DNA of 64,000 nucleotides, from contig NZ_WACR01000012.1 in assembly GCF_008806325.1 (NCBI RefSeq), forward strand, positions 1 through 64,000, written 5' to 3'. Shown one piece after another: positions 43,565 to 52,235 of the stretch. The notes below the pieces were generated by a model. That model made no database searches, had not been told where the DNA came from, and was given only the letters and a program-made list of their open reading frames with translations. Made by a program: the position numbers and the translations under genes. The stretch's first letter is position 1. Every line of letters begins with the position of its first letter. The DNA is from Salibacter halophilus. GTDB taxonomy: Bacteria > Bacteroidota > Bacteroidia > Flavobacteriales_G > Salibacteraceae.

Positions 43565-46447
43565 TTATTTTACAATTAACTTTACTACTTCTGTAGAATA
43601 AGGAGTATTTATTTTTAAAATATACTGACCCGGTGACAATGATCTATTTTGCAAGTCAATCGTAGCAGATTGAGAGTTGATTTTTTCGGTAAAAAACTCC
43701 CTCCCAGTCAAATCAAATAAATAAACCTCATTTATATTCTGATCCTCTTTTGCTTTAATAAAAAGCTTGTTTGATGTAGGGTTTGGATATATAACAATTC
43801 CTTTTGATACATCGCTACCTAGATTAGATGATACATTTAGTTTTTTACCATCACTACCACAATAAAACTGATCTAATCCAACAGGTTCATACGTACCATT
43901 TCTCACAACTCCACGATCAGTAAACGAACCTGTATTTGAGTCATAATAGAACGTTGCATTCGCTCCTGAGTTAATAACCATTGGATTCTCTCTTGATAAA
44001 GCACCGGGAACTCCAACAAATGGCCACTGGGCTGCCTGAGAAGGGTATTGATACATGAAAAACTGGTGTTTCCCGGCTGAAACTTCTCGTGCTGAAAATG
44101 AAGCATCCCAGTTGAGTTCATAATTTTCAAGCCACATTTTATCATCTCCAATCTCACGATTTAATACGCGTACTTCTTCACCGGTATCCATGTGATATTG
44201 CTTATCATTTCGGAACTGATGTTCGTGATCCCAATTATTACCTGTTTCATATTCATTATCTATAGGAGTAAAATCACCATTTGTAATAATGACATCGAAG
44301 GGGGTATAGTTATTGTTTCCCATTAAAGAAGAAACTCCATAGTTTGACTGAATGTCAAACTCTATATTACTCGGGTTCCACGAACCAGTAAAATCAATGG
44401 CACTCCCAACCGGGATAAAATTAAATGCCAAACCATTTGACTGTATTCCAGAAAGGAACTCAACTCCTAAACCAAATGTGGTATTTATTGTTGGTGGAGT
44501 CGGTGGAGCATAGGCTATTGCAAATGTGTTTTGCCAATCATACCATTCAAGTGTACTGGGTGAGTTTGAAAACTGGGGAAACTCACGAACTCTCCCGTAA
44601 TAACTACCAGCCTCTACATCGATCGGGTACATACTCGTGCTATTAACATCAATCAGATCAACAAAAGAGTTAATGGTTAAACTCACTCCAAAAATATCGA
44701 AATTCAATTTTGGGACGAAAATATCGAGATTAGCATCTATCAATTTTCCATTCCCATGAGGAGAAGGGTTTACCTGAAGGGAAACATCAAAAATATTGAC
44801 TTGCCACCAGAGTATATTCAATCTTGTCCTAAATCCACCATCAAAATAATGCGTACTATCTTTAACCATTTCATCACCTGTATAGGCATTAATCTGATTC
44901 TCTGAATTGAGCATACCATTAGCAATAGCTGTTTTTTTAGCATATTTAGGGTAGTTCCCCATAGCATCCAACTCGTTAAACAACTGGATTCCTTCACTAT
45001 GCCTGTGGTACCTGTTAAACACATCTTTTGTATCCATGTGATAAATCAGCATCTGTTTAACTGATTGCATATCGATCATTTCTGCACGAAGTTCTGTTGC
45101 AAATTCATCCATAATACCTCGCGCAAACCCGGGTATGACGGAATAAAGGTCACTAGCTCCTTTGTATATATGTTGAAACGCTAAAGGAACATTAGCTCCT
45201 TGTTGTGGAGCATCTACACTAACAAATAGTCTTGTGTTGTGTAATTTATAAGGTTTACATCCTTCATAGTTAATATTACCCGGTTGCTCCATCCATGTCA
45301 ATGCATAACGACCGATAAGTCCTCCCATAGAATACCCCATGACAACGAATTGCTCTTCACTATTGGGGTATTTTTCACACTTCAGGTATTCCAATAGATT
45401 TACCACATCTAAAGCGTTTGCTCTTATATCTCTTCCTGAATTATCATATCGAACAACATAAATATCATACCCTGAAAGTTGTAATTCATTAAGTTCAGAT
45501 CTTTGTAAATCGTAATAATCTCTTGAAAAGTCTCTTCCATTAAAAGGATCAAATCCCGTTAAGAAAACTATGGCTTTCTGATTCTCTTCTGGTATATTCT
45601 CGCAAGCATTATCATAAACACCAACTTCAAGCTCACCCTCATAAATAGTGTCACTTGGGAGTTTCGGTATATCATTAGAAGAAACCTTAAAGGCTGAGTG
45701 ATTCTTTTTAAATGTAAACTGTTCTTCTGTATTGTGAATCCTGTAAGTAATTTCATAAGTTCCTTTTGATGGATAGGTTACAGATATATAGTTGATTGAA
45801 CCTCCGCTAATTGTTTGAAACCCATTTCCATCTCCAAAGTCTATTTGAAAGGAACCGTTCGTGTATTCATTAGAATTAGGAATATCTGACAATAAGAACT
45901 GAGGATCTATCTTAAATACTACTTCCCTAAACTGAGATGTGTTTTTGAAGGTAACTCCTTTAAAAAGTTGGTGATTCGTATAGGGTGACGATGGCCTACT
46001 TGGGTTATCTGTAATTACGTTATTTGGTATATCAAAATTAAAATACGTTCCGGAATTAAACACAGTAGAATCAATGAACCTGTGATAATTGTAGTTCATT
46101 GCTAAAATGGGAACAGTATCATATTTCACTTTATTGAGTTCTTCGAATAGTGTTTCTGTTTCAGTGTGAGTAGTGGTATCATAAGCCATATAATACAACT
46201 CTTCATACATTCCCCACCATTCATTGAGATGAATCGTGCTATCTGTGTAATGATCCCATCGCCAGTCTGGAGTCATCCTGGCAGACATATCAAATAAGTG
46301 AGTTGAATTATTAGGAGGATTCAACTGGCCAAACATGTGGCGGAGTTGACTATTGACATTAGCTGTTATGCTATCATTTACCTGAGCATTAACAGTATTT
46401 ACAATAATTGAGCAAAATACGATGATTAATAGATTAGACTTTTTCAT
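43565..46447 (-). CDS. Secreted alpha/beta-hydrolase (PGAP1/lipase-like) with T9SS sorting domain
   Basis: 960 residues. A signal peptide (1-22, ending VNAQ) leads to a beta-rich N-terminal region, then an alpha/beta-hydrolase core with oxyanion-side FLTGFDPFNG (about 296-305) and nucleophile elbow MGYSMGGLIGRY with Ser about 373. These resemble PGAP1-like lipases and esterases. The last about 80 residues are a T9SS type-A domain (GIVIYPNPTSNKLFIKA, ending VKLIVK). Extracellular hydrolysis of a lipid or ester is inferred; the substrate is unknown. No motif copy occurs from 42632 to 46857, so this gene and the lipoprotein may be recent arrivals. Confidence 0.82.
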   Translation of the reverse strand: MKKSNLLIIVFCSIIVNTVNAQVNDSITANVNSQLRHMFGQLNPPNNSTHLFDMSARMTPDWRWDHYTDSTIHLNEWWGMYEELYYMAYDTTTHTETETLFEELNKVKYDTVPILAMNYNYHRFIDSTVFNSGTYFNFDIPNNVITDNPSRPSSPYTNHQLFKGVTFKNTSQFREVVFKIDPQFLLSDIPNSNEYTNGSFQIDFGDGNGFQTISGGSINYISVTYPSKGTYEITYRIHNTEEQFTFKKNHSAFKVSSNDIPKLPSDTIYEGELEVGVYDNACENIPEENQKAIVFLTGFDPFNGRDFSRDYYDLQRSELNELQLSGYDIYVVRYDNSGRDIRANALDVVNLLEYLKCEKYPNSEEQFVVMGYSMGGLIGRYALTWMEQPGNINYEGCKPYKLHNTRLFVSVDAPQQGANVPLAFQHIYKGASDLYSVIPGFARGIMDEFATELRAEMIDMQSVKQMLIYHMDTKDVFNRYHRHSEGIQLFNELDAMGNYPKYAKKTAIANGMLNSENQINAYTGDEMVKDSTHYFDGGFRTRLNILWWQVNIFDVSLQVNPSPHGNGKLIDANLDIFVPKLNFDIFGVSLTINSFVDLIDVNSTSMYPIDVEAGSYYGRVREFPQFSNSPSTLEWYDWQNTFAIAYAPPTPPTINTTFGLGVEFLSGIQSNGLAFNFIPVGSAIDFTGSWNPSNIEFDIQSNYGVSSLMGNNNYTPFDVIITNGDFTPIDNEYETGNNWDHEHQFRNDKQYHMDTGEEVRVLNREIGDDKMWLENYELNWDASFSAREVSAGKHQFFMYQYPSQAAQWPFVGVPGALSRENPMVINSGANATFYYDSNTGSFTDRGVVRNGTYEPVGLDQFYCGSDGKKLNVSSNLGSDVSKGIVIYPNPTSNKLFIKAKEDQNINEVYLFDLTGREFFTEKINSQSATIDLQNRSLSPGQYILKINTPYSTEVVKLIVK

Positions 46448-46749
46448 AACTGTATAACTTTGGGTTAAATCTTTTATGAAGGTATGAAAAAGAATATAGA
46501 AATCAATACTTTATGATAATAAAGTGTATATTAACCATCTTTTAATAGTGCTCTTTACCTCATCGAGCCTTGTATAGCCGCAGATGAGATTTTTGTTAAA
46601 AAACTTATTTTTAACATTAAATTAACCTTGATGTATACTTTCCCCATCCCTAAAATCAAAAAATAAAGTTGCCAACTTTTTTTACAAGTGTGATTTCAAA
46701 TCACTTTGACTGAGCATTATGGAAAATATTACCTTTGCGCTTTCGTATT
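46448..46749. promoter_or_regulatory. Divergent intergenic region with the hpt promoter
   Basis: TTTG (46705-46708), a 21-bp spacer and TACCTTTG (46730-46737) form a good Bacteroidota promoter for hpt, 12 bp before its ATG. An AT-rich inverted repeat GTTAAAAA (46595-46602) / TTTTTAAC (46608-46615) lies upstream; as both genes point away from it, it is not a terminator and may be an operator. No small gene is seen. Confidence 0.55.
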
Positions 46750-47289
46750 ATGGGGTTAATTAGGATAAAAGACAAGCAGTTTGAGCCTTTCATCACGCAT
46801 GATGAAATTGAGAAAAGGATTGTTGATGTTGCTTCGAAGATAAACGATGATTATGCGGGTCAGACCCCAATTTTTCTTCCGGTTCTGAATGGAGCATTCA
46901 TGTTCAGTGCTGATCTTATGAAACATGTGGAGCTGGATTGTGAAATTCAGTTTGTGAAATGTGCATCATACAGTGGCACAGAATCTACCGGAAAGGTAAA
47001 ACAGTTGATCGGTGCACCAACTGATATTGAAGGTCAGTCGATTGTCATCATTGAAGATATTGTAGATACCGGAAGGACAATTGATGTACTGGTGAACGAG
47101 CTCAAAAAACACAATCCAGCTTCAATAACAATTTGCAGCTTGCTTTTAAAACCCGATAGTTACAAGCTGGGGCATAAGATTGATTATGCCCTTTTTAAAA
47201 TTCCCAACGACTTCATCATCGGCTACGGTTTAGATTATGATGGAGCCGGCAGGAACCTAAAAGATATTTATAAAATTGTAGAAGATTAA
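46750..47289 (+). CDS. hpt: Hypoxanthine phosphoribosyltransferase
   Basis: 179 residues from ATG 46750; an earlier TTG frame extension overlaps the promoter box. Purine salvage: hypoxanthine or guanine plus PRPP to the nucleotide. Motifs: LNGAFMFSADLMKHV, the PRPP loop IVIIEDIVDTGRTI, and IGYGLDYDGAGRNL. It carries the only copy of the repeated motif with C at the variable position (46858-46867, GGTCAGACCC). It heads the hpt-adk-obgE-PAP2-crcB gene train. Confidence 0.95.
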   Translation: MGLIRIKDKQFEPFITHDEIEKRIVDVASKINDDYAGQTPIFLPVLNGAFMFSADLMKHVELDCEIQFVKCASYSGTESTGKVKQLIGAPTDIEGQSIVIIEDIVDTGRTIDVLVNELKKHNPASITICSLLLKPDSYKLGHKIDYALFKIPNDFIIGYGLDYDGAGRNLKDIYKIVED

Positions 47290-47299
47290 ATCTATAGAT

Positions 47300-47872
47300 A
47301 TGTTGAATTTAGTGTTGTTCGGCCCTCCCGGTGCTGGAAAAGGGACTCAGTCAGAAAGAATACGCGACCACTACGGTCTAATCCACCTATCAACCGGTGA
47401 CATATTCAGAGCCAATATCAAAGGTGAAACTGAACTGGGAAAAGAAGCAAAAAGCTATATCGATAAAGGCGAGTTAGTTCCTGATTCGCTCACCATAAAA
47501 CTTCTCGAAAGTGAAGTTGATAAACACCAGGATGCGAACGGTTTCATCTTTGACGGATTCCCTAGAACTGTCAACCAGGCTGAAGCTTTGGATAAATTCC
47601 TCGCGAGAAAACAAACTGAAGTAACCAAAATGGTTGCCCTTGAAGTTGAGGAAGAGGAATTGATCAAGCGCCTATTGGAGCGCGGAAAAGAAAGCGGAAG
47701 AGCTGATGACCAAAATGAAGGGATCATCCGCAACAGAATTGAAGAGTACCAAAAGAAAACGGCTCCGCTCAAAGATTACTACCGCAACCAGGATAAGTTT
47801 GAGAGTATTGACGGTGTTGGTGAAATCGATGAAATCACCAACCGTTTGTATCACGCAATTGAAAAGAAGTAA
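47300..47872 (+). CDS. adk: Adenylate kinase
   Basis: 190 residues, the short-LID form. It interconverts ATP+AMP and 2 ADP. Motifs: P-loop LFGPPGAGKGTQSERI, HLSTGDIFRANI, FDGFPRTVNQAEAL and RLLERGKESGRADD. No zinc-binding cysteines in the LID. It follows hpt by 10 bp. Confidence 0.97.
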   Translation: MLNLVLFGPPGAGKGTQSERIRDHYGLIHLSTGDIFRANIKGETELGKEAKSYIDKGELVPDSLTIKLLESEVDKHQDANGFIFDGFPRTVNQAEALDKFLARKQTEVTKMVALEVEEEELIKRLLERGKESGRADDQNEGIIRNRIEEYQKKTAPLKDYYRNQDKFESIDGVGEIDEITNRLYHAIEKK

Positions 47873-47881
47873 GCTGATTTA

Positions 47882-48904
47882 ATGAGTAAGAACCGCAAAG
47901 AGCAACAATCAAATTTTGTTGATTACGTCAAGATTCACTGTACTTCAGGAAATGGAGGTAGCGGATCTGCTCATTTAAGACGTGAAAAGTTTGTACCAAA
48001 AGGCGGCCCAGATGGCGGTGATGGCGGTAGAGGTGGTCATGTAATTGTCAAAGGCAACAAACAGCTTTGGACTTTATTACACCTGAAATACCGCAAACAC
48101 GTAAAAGCCGGTCACGGTGGCGATGGTGGAAAGCAGCGCTCAACAGGAGCCCAGGGTGAGGATTTGATTTTAGAAGTTCCACTCGGAACCGTTGCCCGCG
48201 ATGCAGAGACCAATGAAATAGCTTTTGAAGTTACCGAACACAACGAAGAGCATGTATTGCTTTACGGTGGTCGTGGCGGACTGGGAAACACGCATTTCAA
48301 ATCATCAACCAATCAGACCCCGCGTTACGCTCAACCGGGCGAAGAAGGTGATGAGAGTTGGAAGGTTCTCGAACTAAAGCTCCTCGCTGATGTGGGCCTT
48401 GTTGGTTTTCCAAATGCAGGGAAATCTACGCTACTTTCAGTTCTGAGTGCTGCCAAACCTGAAATTGCAAATTATCCATTTACAACACTCACCCCTAACC
48501 TGGGGATGATCTCATACCGTGACGATCGCAGTTTTGTGATGGCCGATATTCCGGGAATCATCGAAGGAGCTGCTGAAGGAAAAGGTTTGGGGATTCGATT
48601 CTTGAGACACATTGAGCGAAATGCCGCTCTGCTATTTATGGTTCCGTGTGACAGTGACGATGTAAAGCACGAATACGAAGTACTCATAGGGGAGTTGAAA
48701 AAGTACAATCCACAATTACTCGATAAAAACCGTGTTTTGGCGATCACTAAAGCTGATATGCTGGATGAGGAGCTAATCGCAGAGCTCAAAGAGGAGCTCC
48801 CTACCGATATACCATATGTTTTCATTTCATCAGTTGCGCAAACAGGACTTGCCGAGCTTAAAGATAAACTATGGCAAGCCATAGAAATTCCGGAAGATGC
48901 TTGA
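47882..48904 (+). CDS. obgE: Obg GTPase
   Basis: 340 residues. An N-terminal glycine-rich OBG fold ([32 protein letters not shown]) is followed by the G domain: [15 protein letters not shown] (G1), FTTLTPNLG (G2), [17 protein letters not shown] (G3) and TKAD (G4). It lacks the long C-terminal OCT domain. Obg acts in 50S ribosome assembly and stress response. It follows adk by 9 bp. Confidence 0.96.
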   Translation: MSKNRKEQQSNFVDYVKIHCTSGNGGSGSAHLRREKFVPKGGPDGGDGGRGGHVIVKGNKQLWTLLHLKYRKHVKAGHGGDGGKQRSTGAQGEDLILEVPLGTVARDAETNEIAFEVTEHNEEHVLLYGGRGGLGNTHFKSSTNQTPRYAQPGEEGDESWKVLELKLLADVGLVGFPNAGKSTLLSVLSAAKPEIANYPFTTLTPNLGMISYRDDRSFVMADIPGIIEGAAEGKGLGIRFLRHIERNAALLFMVPCDSDDVKHEYEVLIGELKKYNPQLLDKNRVLAITKADMLDEELIAELKEELPTDIPYVFISSVAQTGLAELKDKLWQAIEIPEDA

Positions 48905-49502
48905 GTCGATTATTGAAATAGATCAACGACTATTTTTGTTTCTCAACGGTTTGCAGTCAAACTTTTGGGACGAGTTCTTTTGGATTATTACGGAAACCAA
49001 AACATGGATTCCATTCTACTTTTTTCTTTTTGTGAAAACGTGGCATCACCTCAGCGCTGGCTATCAGGTTAAAATGTGGAAGAATTTAGGAATGCTTGCT
49101 GTTGCCGTTGGCGCCACAATCACTCTTGCTGATCAAACGACTTCAGGTTTCATGAAACCGTTTTTCGAGCGACTAAGACCTTCTCATGATCCGGTGACAG
49201 CTCCGTTCACAGAGTTTTACGAATACGCAAAAGGACATGTTTACAAAGGCGGTAAATTCGGTTTTGCATCGAGTCATGCAGCAAACTCGTTTGCTTTATT
49301 TGGCTTATTATCAATGATTTTCAAAAATAAGAGTATCACAATCACCCTTTTAGTTTGGGCTTTCTTTGTATCTTATTCCCGTATTTACCTGGGCGTCCAC
49401 TACCCCGGAGACATTTTAGTTGGCGCAATGATCGGAACCCTGTACGGCTTGCTCGTGGGGTATTTGCTCAATAAGTTACACTCCGCATGGATTGGAAAAT
49501 AA
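48897..49502 (+). CDS. PAP2-family membrane phosphatase
   Basis: 201 residues with about five transmembrane helices. The PAP2 catalytic triad is present: KPFFERLRP (motif 1), [11 protein letters not shown] (motif 2, S-S-H instead of P-S-G-H) and [16 protein letters not shown] (motif 3). Likely undecaprenyl-diphosphate or phosphatidate phosphatase; the choice cannot be made from sequence. It overlaps obgE by 8 bp and crcB by 16 bp. Confidence 0.88.
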   Translation: MLESIIEIDQRLFLFLNGLQSNFWDEFFWIITETKTWIPFYFFLFVKTWHHLSAGYQVKMWKNLGMLAVAVGATITLADQTTSGFMKPFFERLRPSHDPVTAPFTEFYEYAKGHVYKGGKFGFASSHAANSFALFGLLSMIFKNKSITITLLVWAFFVSYSRIYLGVHYPGDILVGAMIGTLYGLLVGYLLNKLHSAWIGK

Positions 49503-49864
49503 TAGCATACGTTTTTTTGGGTGGCGGACTGGGATCAGTTTGTCGGTTTGGGGTTTCGGTTCTGACCGTGAAAAACTTTGACCAAAATTTACCGCTGGCT
49601 ACGCTCATTTCTAATTTACTTGCCTGTGTAATTTTAGCATTGAGTATTGGTGCTTACAGCCAGTTATCAGGAAGGTTTGACTGGATAAGGCCTTTTGTTG
49701 TCGTTGGTTTTTGCGGTGGATTTAGCACCTTTAGCACTTTTGGTTACGAAACTGTATTGCTGCTCAAATCGCAACAGTACGGAATAGCCGCATTGAATAT
49801 TTTGGTGAGTCTCGTTCTTTGTTGTGCAGCAATTTACGCGCTGATCAAGTTGCCGGTTGACTGA
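49487..49864 (+). CDS. crcB: Fluoride channel CrcB/Fluc
   Basis: 125 residues, four transmembrane helices. The Fluc signatures GGGLGSVCRFGVS, the conserved Asn in LISNLLACVIL and GFCGGFSTFSTF are present. It exports fluoride as an antiparallel dimer. It overlaps the PAP2 gene and converges with the SulP gene across 23 bp. An exact motif copy is at 49558-49567. Confidence 0.93.
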   Translation: MDWKIIAYVFLGGGLGSVCRFGVSVLTVKNFDQNLPLATLISNLLACVILALSIGAYSQLSGRFDWIRPFVVVGFCGGFSTFSTFGYETVLLLKSQQYGIAALNILVSLVLCCAAIYALIKLPVD

Positions 49865-49887
49865 TCAATTCAGTTCTCTTTTGAATA

Positions 49888-51405
49888 CTAAATCGAGTTT
49901 TGCATCCCTTTGAATTCAACCGTGATGTTTCTATCTGCAGCAGAATCTTTGAAGTTATCGAGCGCTTCACGGATATCACTATCGATAAACGTAGATTGAG
50001 AAGCATCGATCACGAGATGACTATTTTCTTTCACTTTTTCGAGCTGACTTAAAATCAAAGCTTTGTTGATAAAGGTGACATCTTTATTGAATCGCATTTC
50101 GTAATCTCCATCAGCTTCAGAAAATGTAAATGCTTTTCTAAAGTTTGATCTTATGACAAATAAGAGTCCAACCGCTATTCCAATCCCGATACCAACCAGG
50201 AGATTTGAAAACATTATGGCAATGATTGTAACGGCAAAAGGAATGAACTGATCTTTCCCCTTTTTATACATGTTGGTGATGATTTTTGGCTCAATCAGCT
50301 TGTAACCAACCATCAAAAGAATAGCCGCTAAACAGGACAAGGGAATTAAGTTTAAAAAATCTGGAATGAGGTAAATACAAACGAGAAGTAAAACCCCGTG
50401 AAGGATAGCACTCAACTTTGTTTGTCCGCCTGCTGAAATATTAGCCGTACTGCGAACAATCACAGCTGTAACCGGTAACCCGCCAATTAATCCTGAAACA
50501 ACATTTGAAACTCCCTGTGCCCGCAATTCCCTGTTAGCTGGAGAAATTCTTTTTTTCGGATCCAGTTTGTCTGCTGCTTCCAGACTGAGTAGCGTTTCAA
50601 GACTGGCAACCATCGCTACAGTGACAGCAATTGCATAAAGGTTTGTATTACCCAGAGCTGAAAAATCAGGAAGGGTAAACTGTGCCGCAAAATCCATTAA
50701 GTTATCAGCAATTGGTAAATCGACAAGGTGAGATTTTTCAATTTCTAAGTCGGGAAACTGCAATTTGAACAATGAATTTAAACCAATCCCGAGCAAGACA
50801 ACCCACAACTCTGCCGGTATGTAAGACAGTAGTTTTAAATTACTCAACCTGGTTGATTTGAGCAGAATTAAAACTAACAAACAAATCATACTCACGATCA
50901 GAGCCCCGGGATGAATAAAATTGATAGCGTTGATAATCTCAGAAAAGGTGTTTTCCTGATCGACCTGGATAAACTCCATATCCCCTTCAGGATCTACATC
51001 GTAACCAAAAGCGTGTGGTATTTGCTTGAGTATCAAAATCAACCCGATAGCCGCCAACATTCCTTTGATGACTGAGGTGGGGAAATAATATCCGATAACC
51101 CCGGCTCTGACCACTCCTAAAATAAACTGTAATACTCCGGCCATAATAACAGCCAGTAGAAAGATTTCATAAGACCCCAGTGTTTCAATTCCATTGTACA
51201 CGATTACTGTTAGCCCGGCTGCAGGACCACTAACTGAAGTATGCGAACCGCTCAAAATACCGGCAACAATTCCACCAACAATACCGGAAATCAATCCCGA
51301 AAACAATGGTGCTCCTGATGCCAAAGCAATTCCAAGACATAATGGAAGCGCTACGAGAAATACAACAATTGAGGCTGGTAAATCCTTGCCTACATACTTG
51401 AACAT
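49888..51405 (-). CDS. SulP-family anion transporter
   Basis: 505 residues with 10-12 transmembrane helices and a C-terminal STAS domain (about 430-505, VIDASQSTFIDSDIREAL). The SulP signature appears as LPLCLGIALASGAPLFSGLI and GSHTSVSGPAAGLTVIVYNG. Substrates of the family include sulfate and bicarbonate; no carbonic anhydrase gene is adjacent to favour the latter. An exact motif copy is at 51103-51112. Confidence 0.92.
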   Translation of the reverse strand: MFKYVGKDLPASIVVFLVALPLCLGIALASGAPLFSGLISGIVGGIVAGILSGSHTSVSGPAAGLTVIVYNGIETLGSYEIFLLAVIMAGVLQFILGVVRAGVIGYYFPTSVIKGMLAAIGLILILKQIPHAFGYDVDPEGDMEFIQVDQENTFSEIINAINFIHPGALIVSMICLLVLILLKSTRLSNLKLLSYIPAELWVVLLGIGLNSLFKLQFPDLEIEKSHLVDLPIADNLMDFAAQFTLPDFSALGNTNLYAIAVTVAMVASLETLLSLEAADKLDPKKRISPANRELRAQGVSNVVSGLIGGLPVTAVIVRSTANISAGGQTKLSAILHGVLLLVCIYLIPDFLNLIPLSCLAAILLMVGYKLIEPKIITNMYKKGKDQFIPFAVTIIAIMFSNLLVGIGIGIAVGLLFVIRSNFRKAFTFSEADGDYEMRFNKDVTFINKALILSQLEKVKENSHLVIDASQSTFIDSDIREALDNFKDSAADRNITVEFKGMQNSI

Positions 51406-51507
51406 TTGGACTCTTTTGAATTTTCTGGTTTAGGGTTTGTCAGATTTAGAATTAATACAATGTAAATGTAATAATTCATGACTCTTCGATAACAATCCTT
51501 AACAAAA

Positions 51508-51523
51508 AAATGTACATACATTT
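51508..51523. promoter_or_regulatory. Candidate operator upstream of the TetR gene
   Basis: An inverted repeat AAATGT-ACAT-ACATTT lies 46 bp before the TetR ATG, in the only gap of this divergent region. TetR proteins commonly bind such a site next to their own gene. No firm promoter boxes were found. Confidence 0.35.
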
Positions 51524-51569
51524 AAAATGATAGTATTACTATTGCATTTGTTAATTCGCATAACCCATT

Positions 51570-52235
51570 ATGATCCAGATCAAGTTAAATGAGAAAATTT
51601 ACATAAAGGATCCTGAAACGAGCGAATTGGGACGCATGATCGTTAGCGACTCAATAACGCTCATCGATAAATGGGGGCTTGAAAACTTCACATTTAGGAA
51701 GCTATCAAAAGAGATCAATTCAACAGAGGCTTCTATTTACCGATATTTCGAGAATAAATACCAATTACTCGCCTATCTCAACAGTTGGTACTGGAACTGG
51801 ATGGAATACAGGGTAAACTTTTCAATCAACAATATTGTTGACCCTTACGCTAAACTTGAAATAATTATTGAGCTTTTGACTCAACCTATTGAAAGAGACC
51901 CTAATTTTACCCACATTGATGAAAAAGCCTTACACCGAATTATCATCAGTGAAAGTGCCAAAACTTACTTGAGGAAAAATGTTGATGAAACCAACAAAGA
52001 AGGGTATTTCAAGAGTTACAAATCGCTCACAAAACAGCTCGCAAATATTATTCGTGAAATTACTCCTGAATACAAATATGCAGAGAGTTTGATATCACTG
52101 ATTATAGAAGGAGGTCATAGTCAGGTTTATTTTGCAGATCATTTACCATCTTTGACAAATGTAAATGAGAAAAATTGTTCCTTAGTTGAGTTTTGTAAAG
52201 ACATCGTATTCTCAGTTATTAAAAAAAATAAATGA
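51570..52235 (+). CDS. TetR-family transcriptional regulator
   Basis: 221 residues. The N-terminal helix-turn-helix covers about 20-65 (ITLIDKWGLENFTFRKLSKE, TEASIYRYFENKYQLLAYL). The ligand-binding part (70-221) is not assignable. It overlaps the ABC exporter gene by 4 bp, so it is the first gene of the export operon and probably represses it until a ligand binds. Confidence 0.9.
   Translation: MIQIKLNEKIYIKDPETSELGRMIVSDSITLIDKWGLENFTFRKLSKEINSTEASIYRYFENKYQLLAYLNSWYWNWMEYRVNFSINNIVDPYAKLEIIIELLTQPIERDPNFTHIDEKALHRIIISESAKTYLRKNVDETNKEGYFKSYKSLTKQLANIIREITPEYKYAESLISLIIEGGHSQVYFADHLPSLTNVNEKNCSLVEFCKDIVFSVIKKNK

Noticed and set aside
46595-46615. AT-rich hairpin GTTAAAAA/TTTTTAAC as a terminator
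   Set aside because: Both flanking genes start from this gap and run away from it, so no transcript end is needed here.
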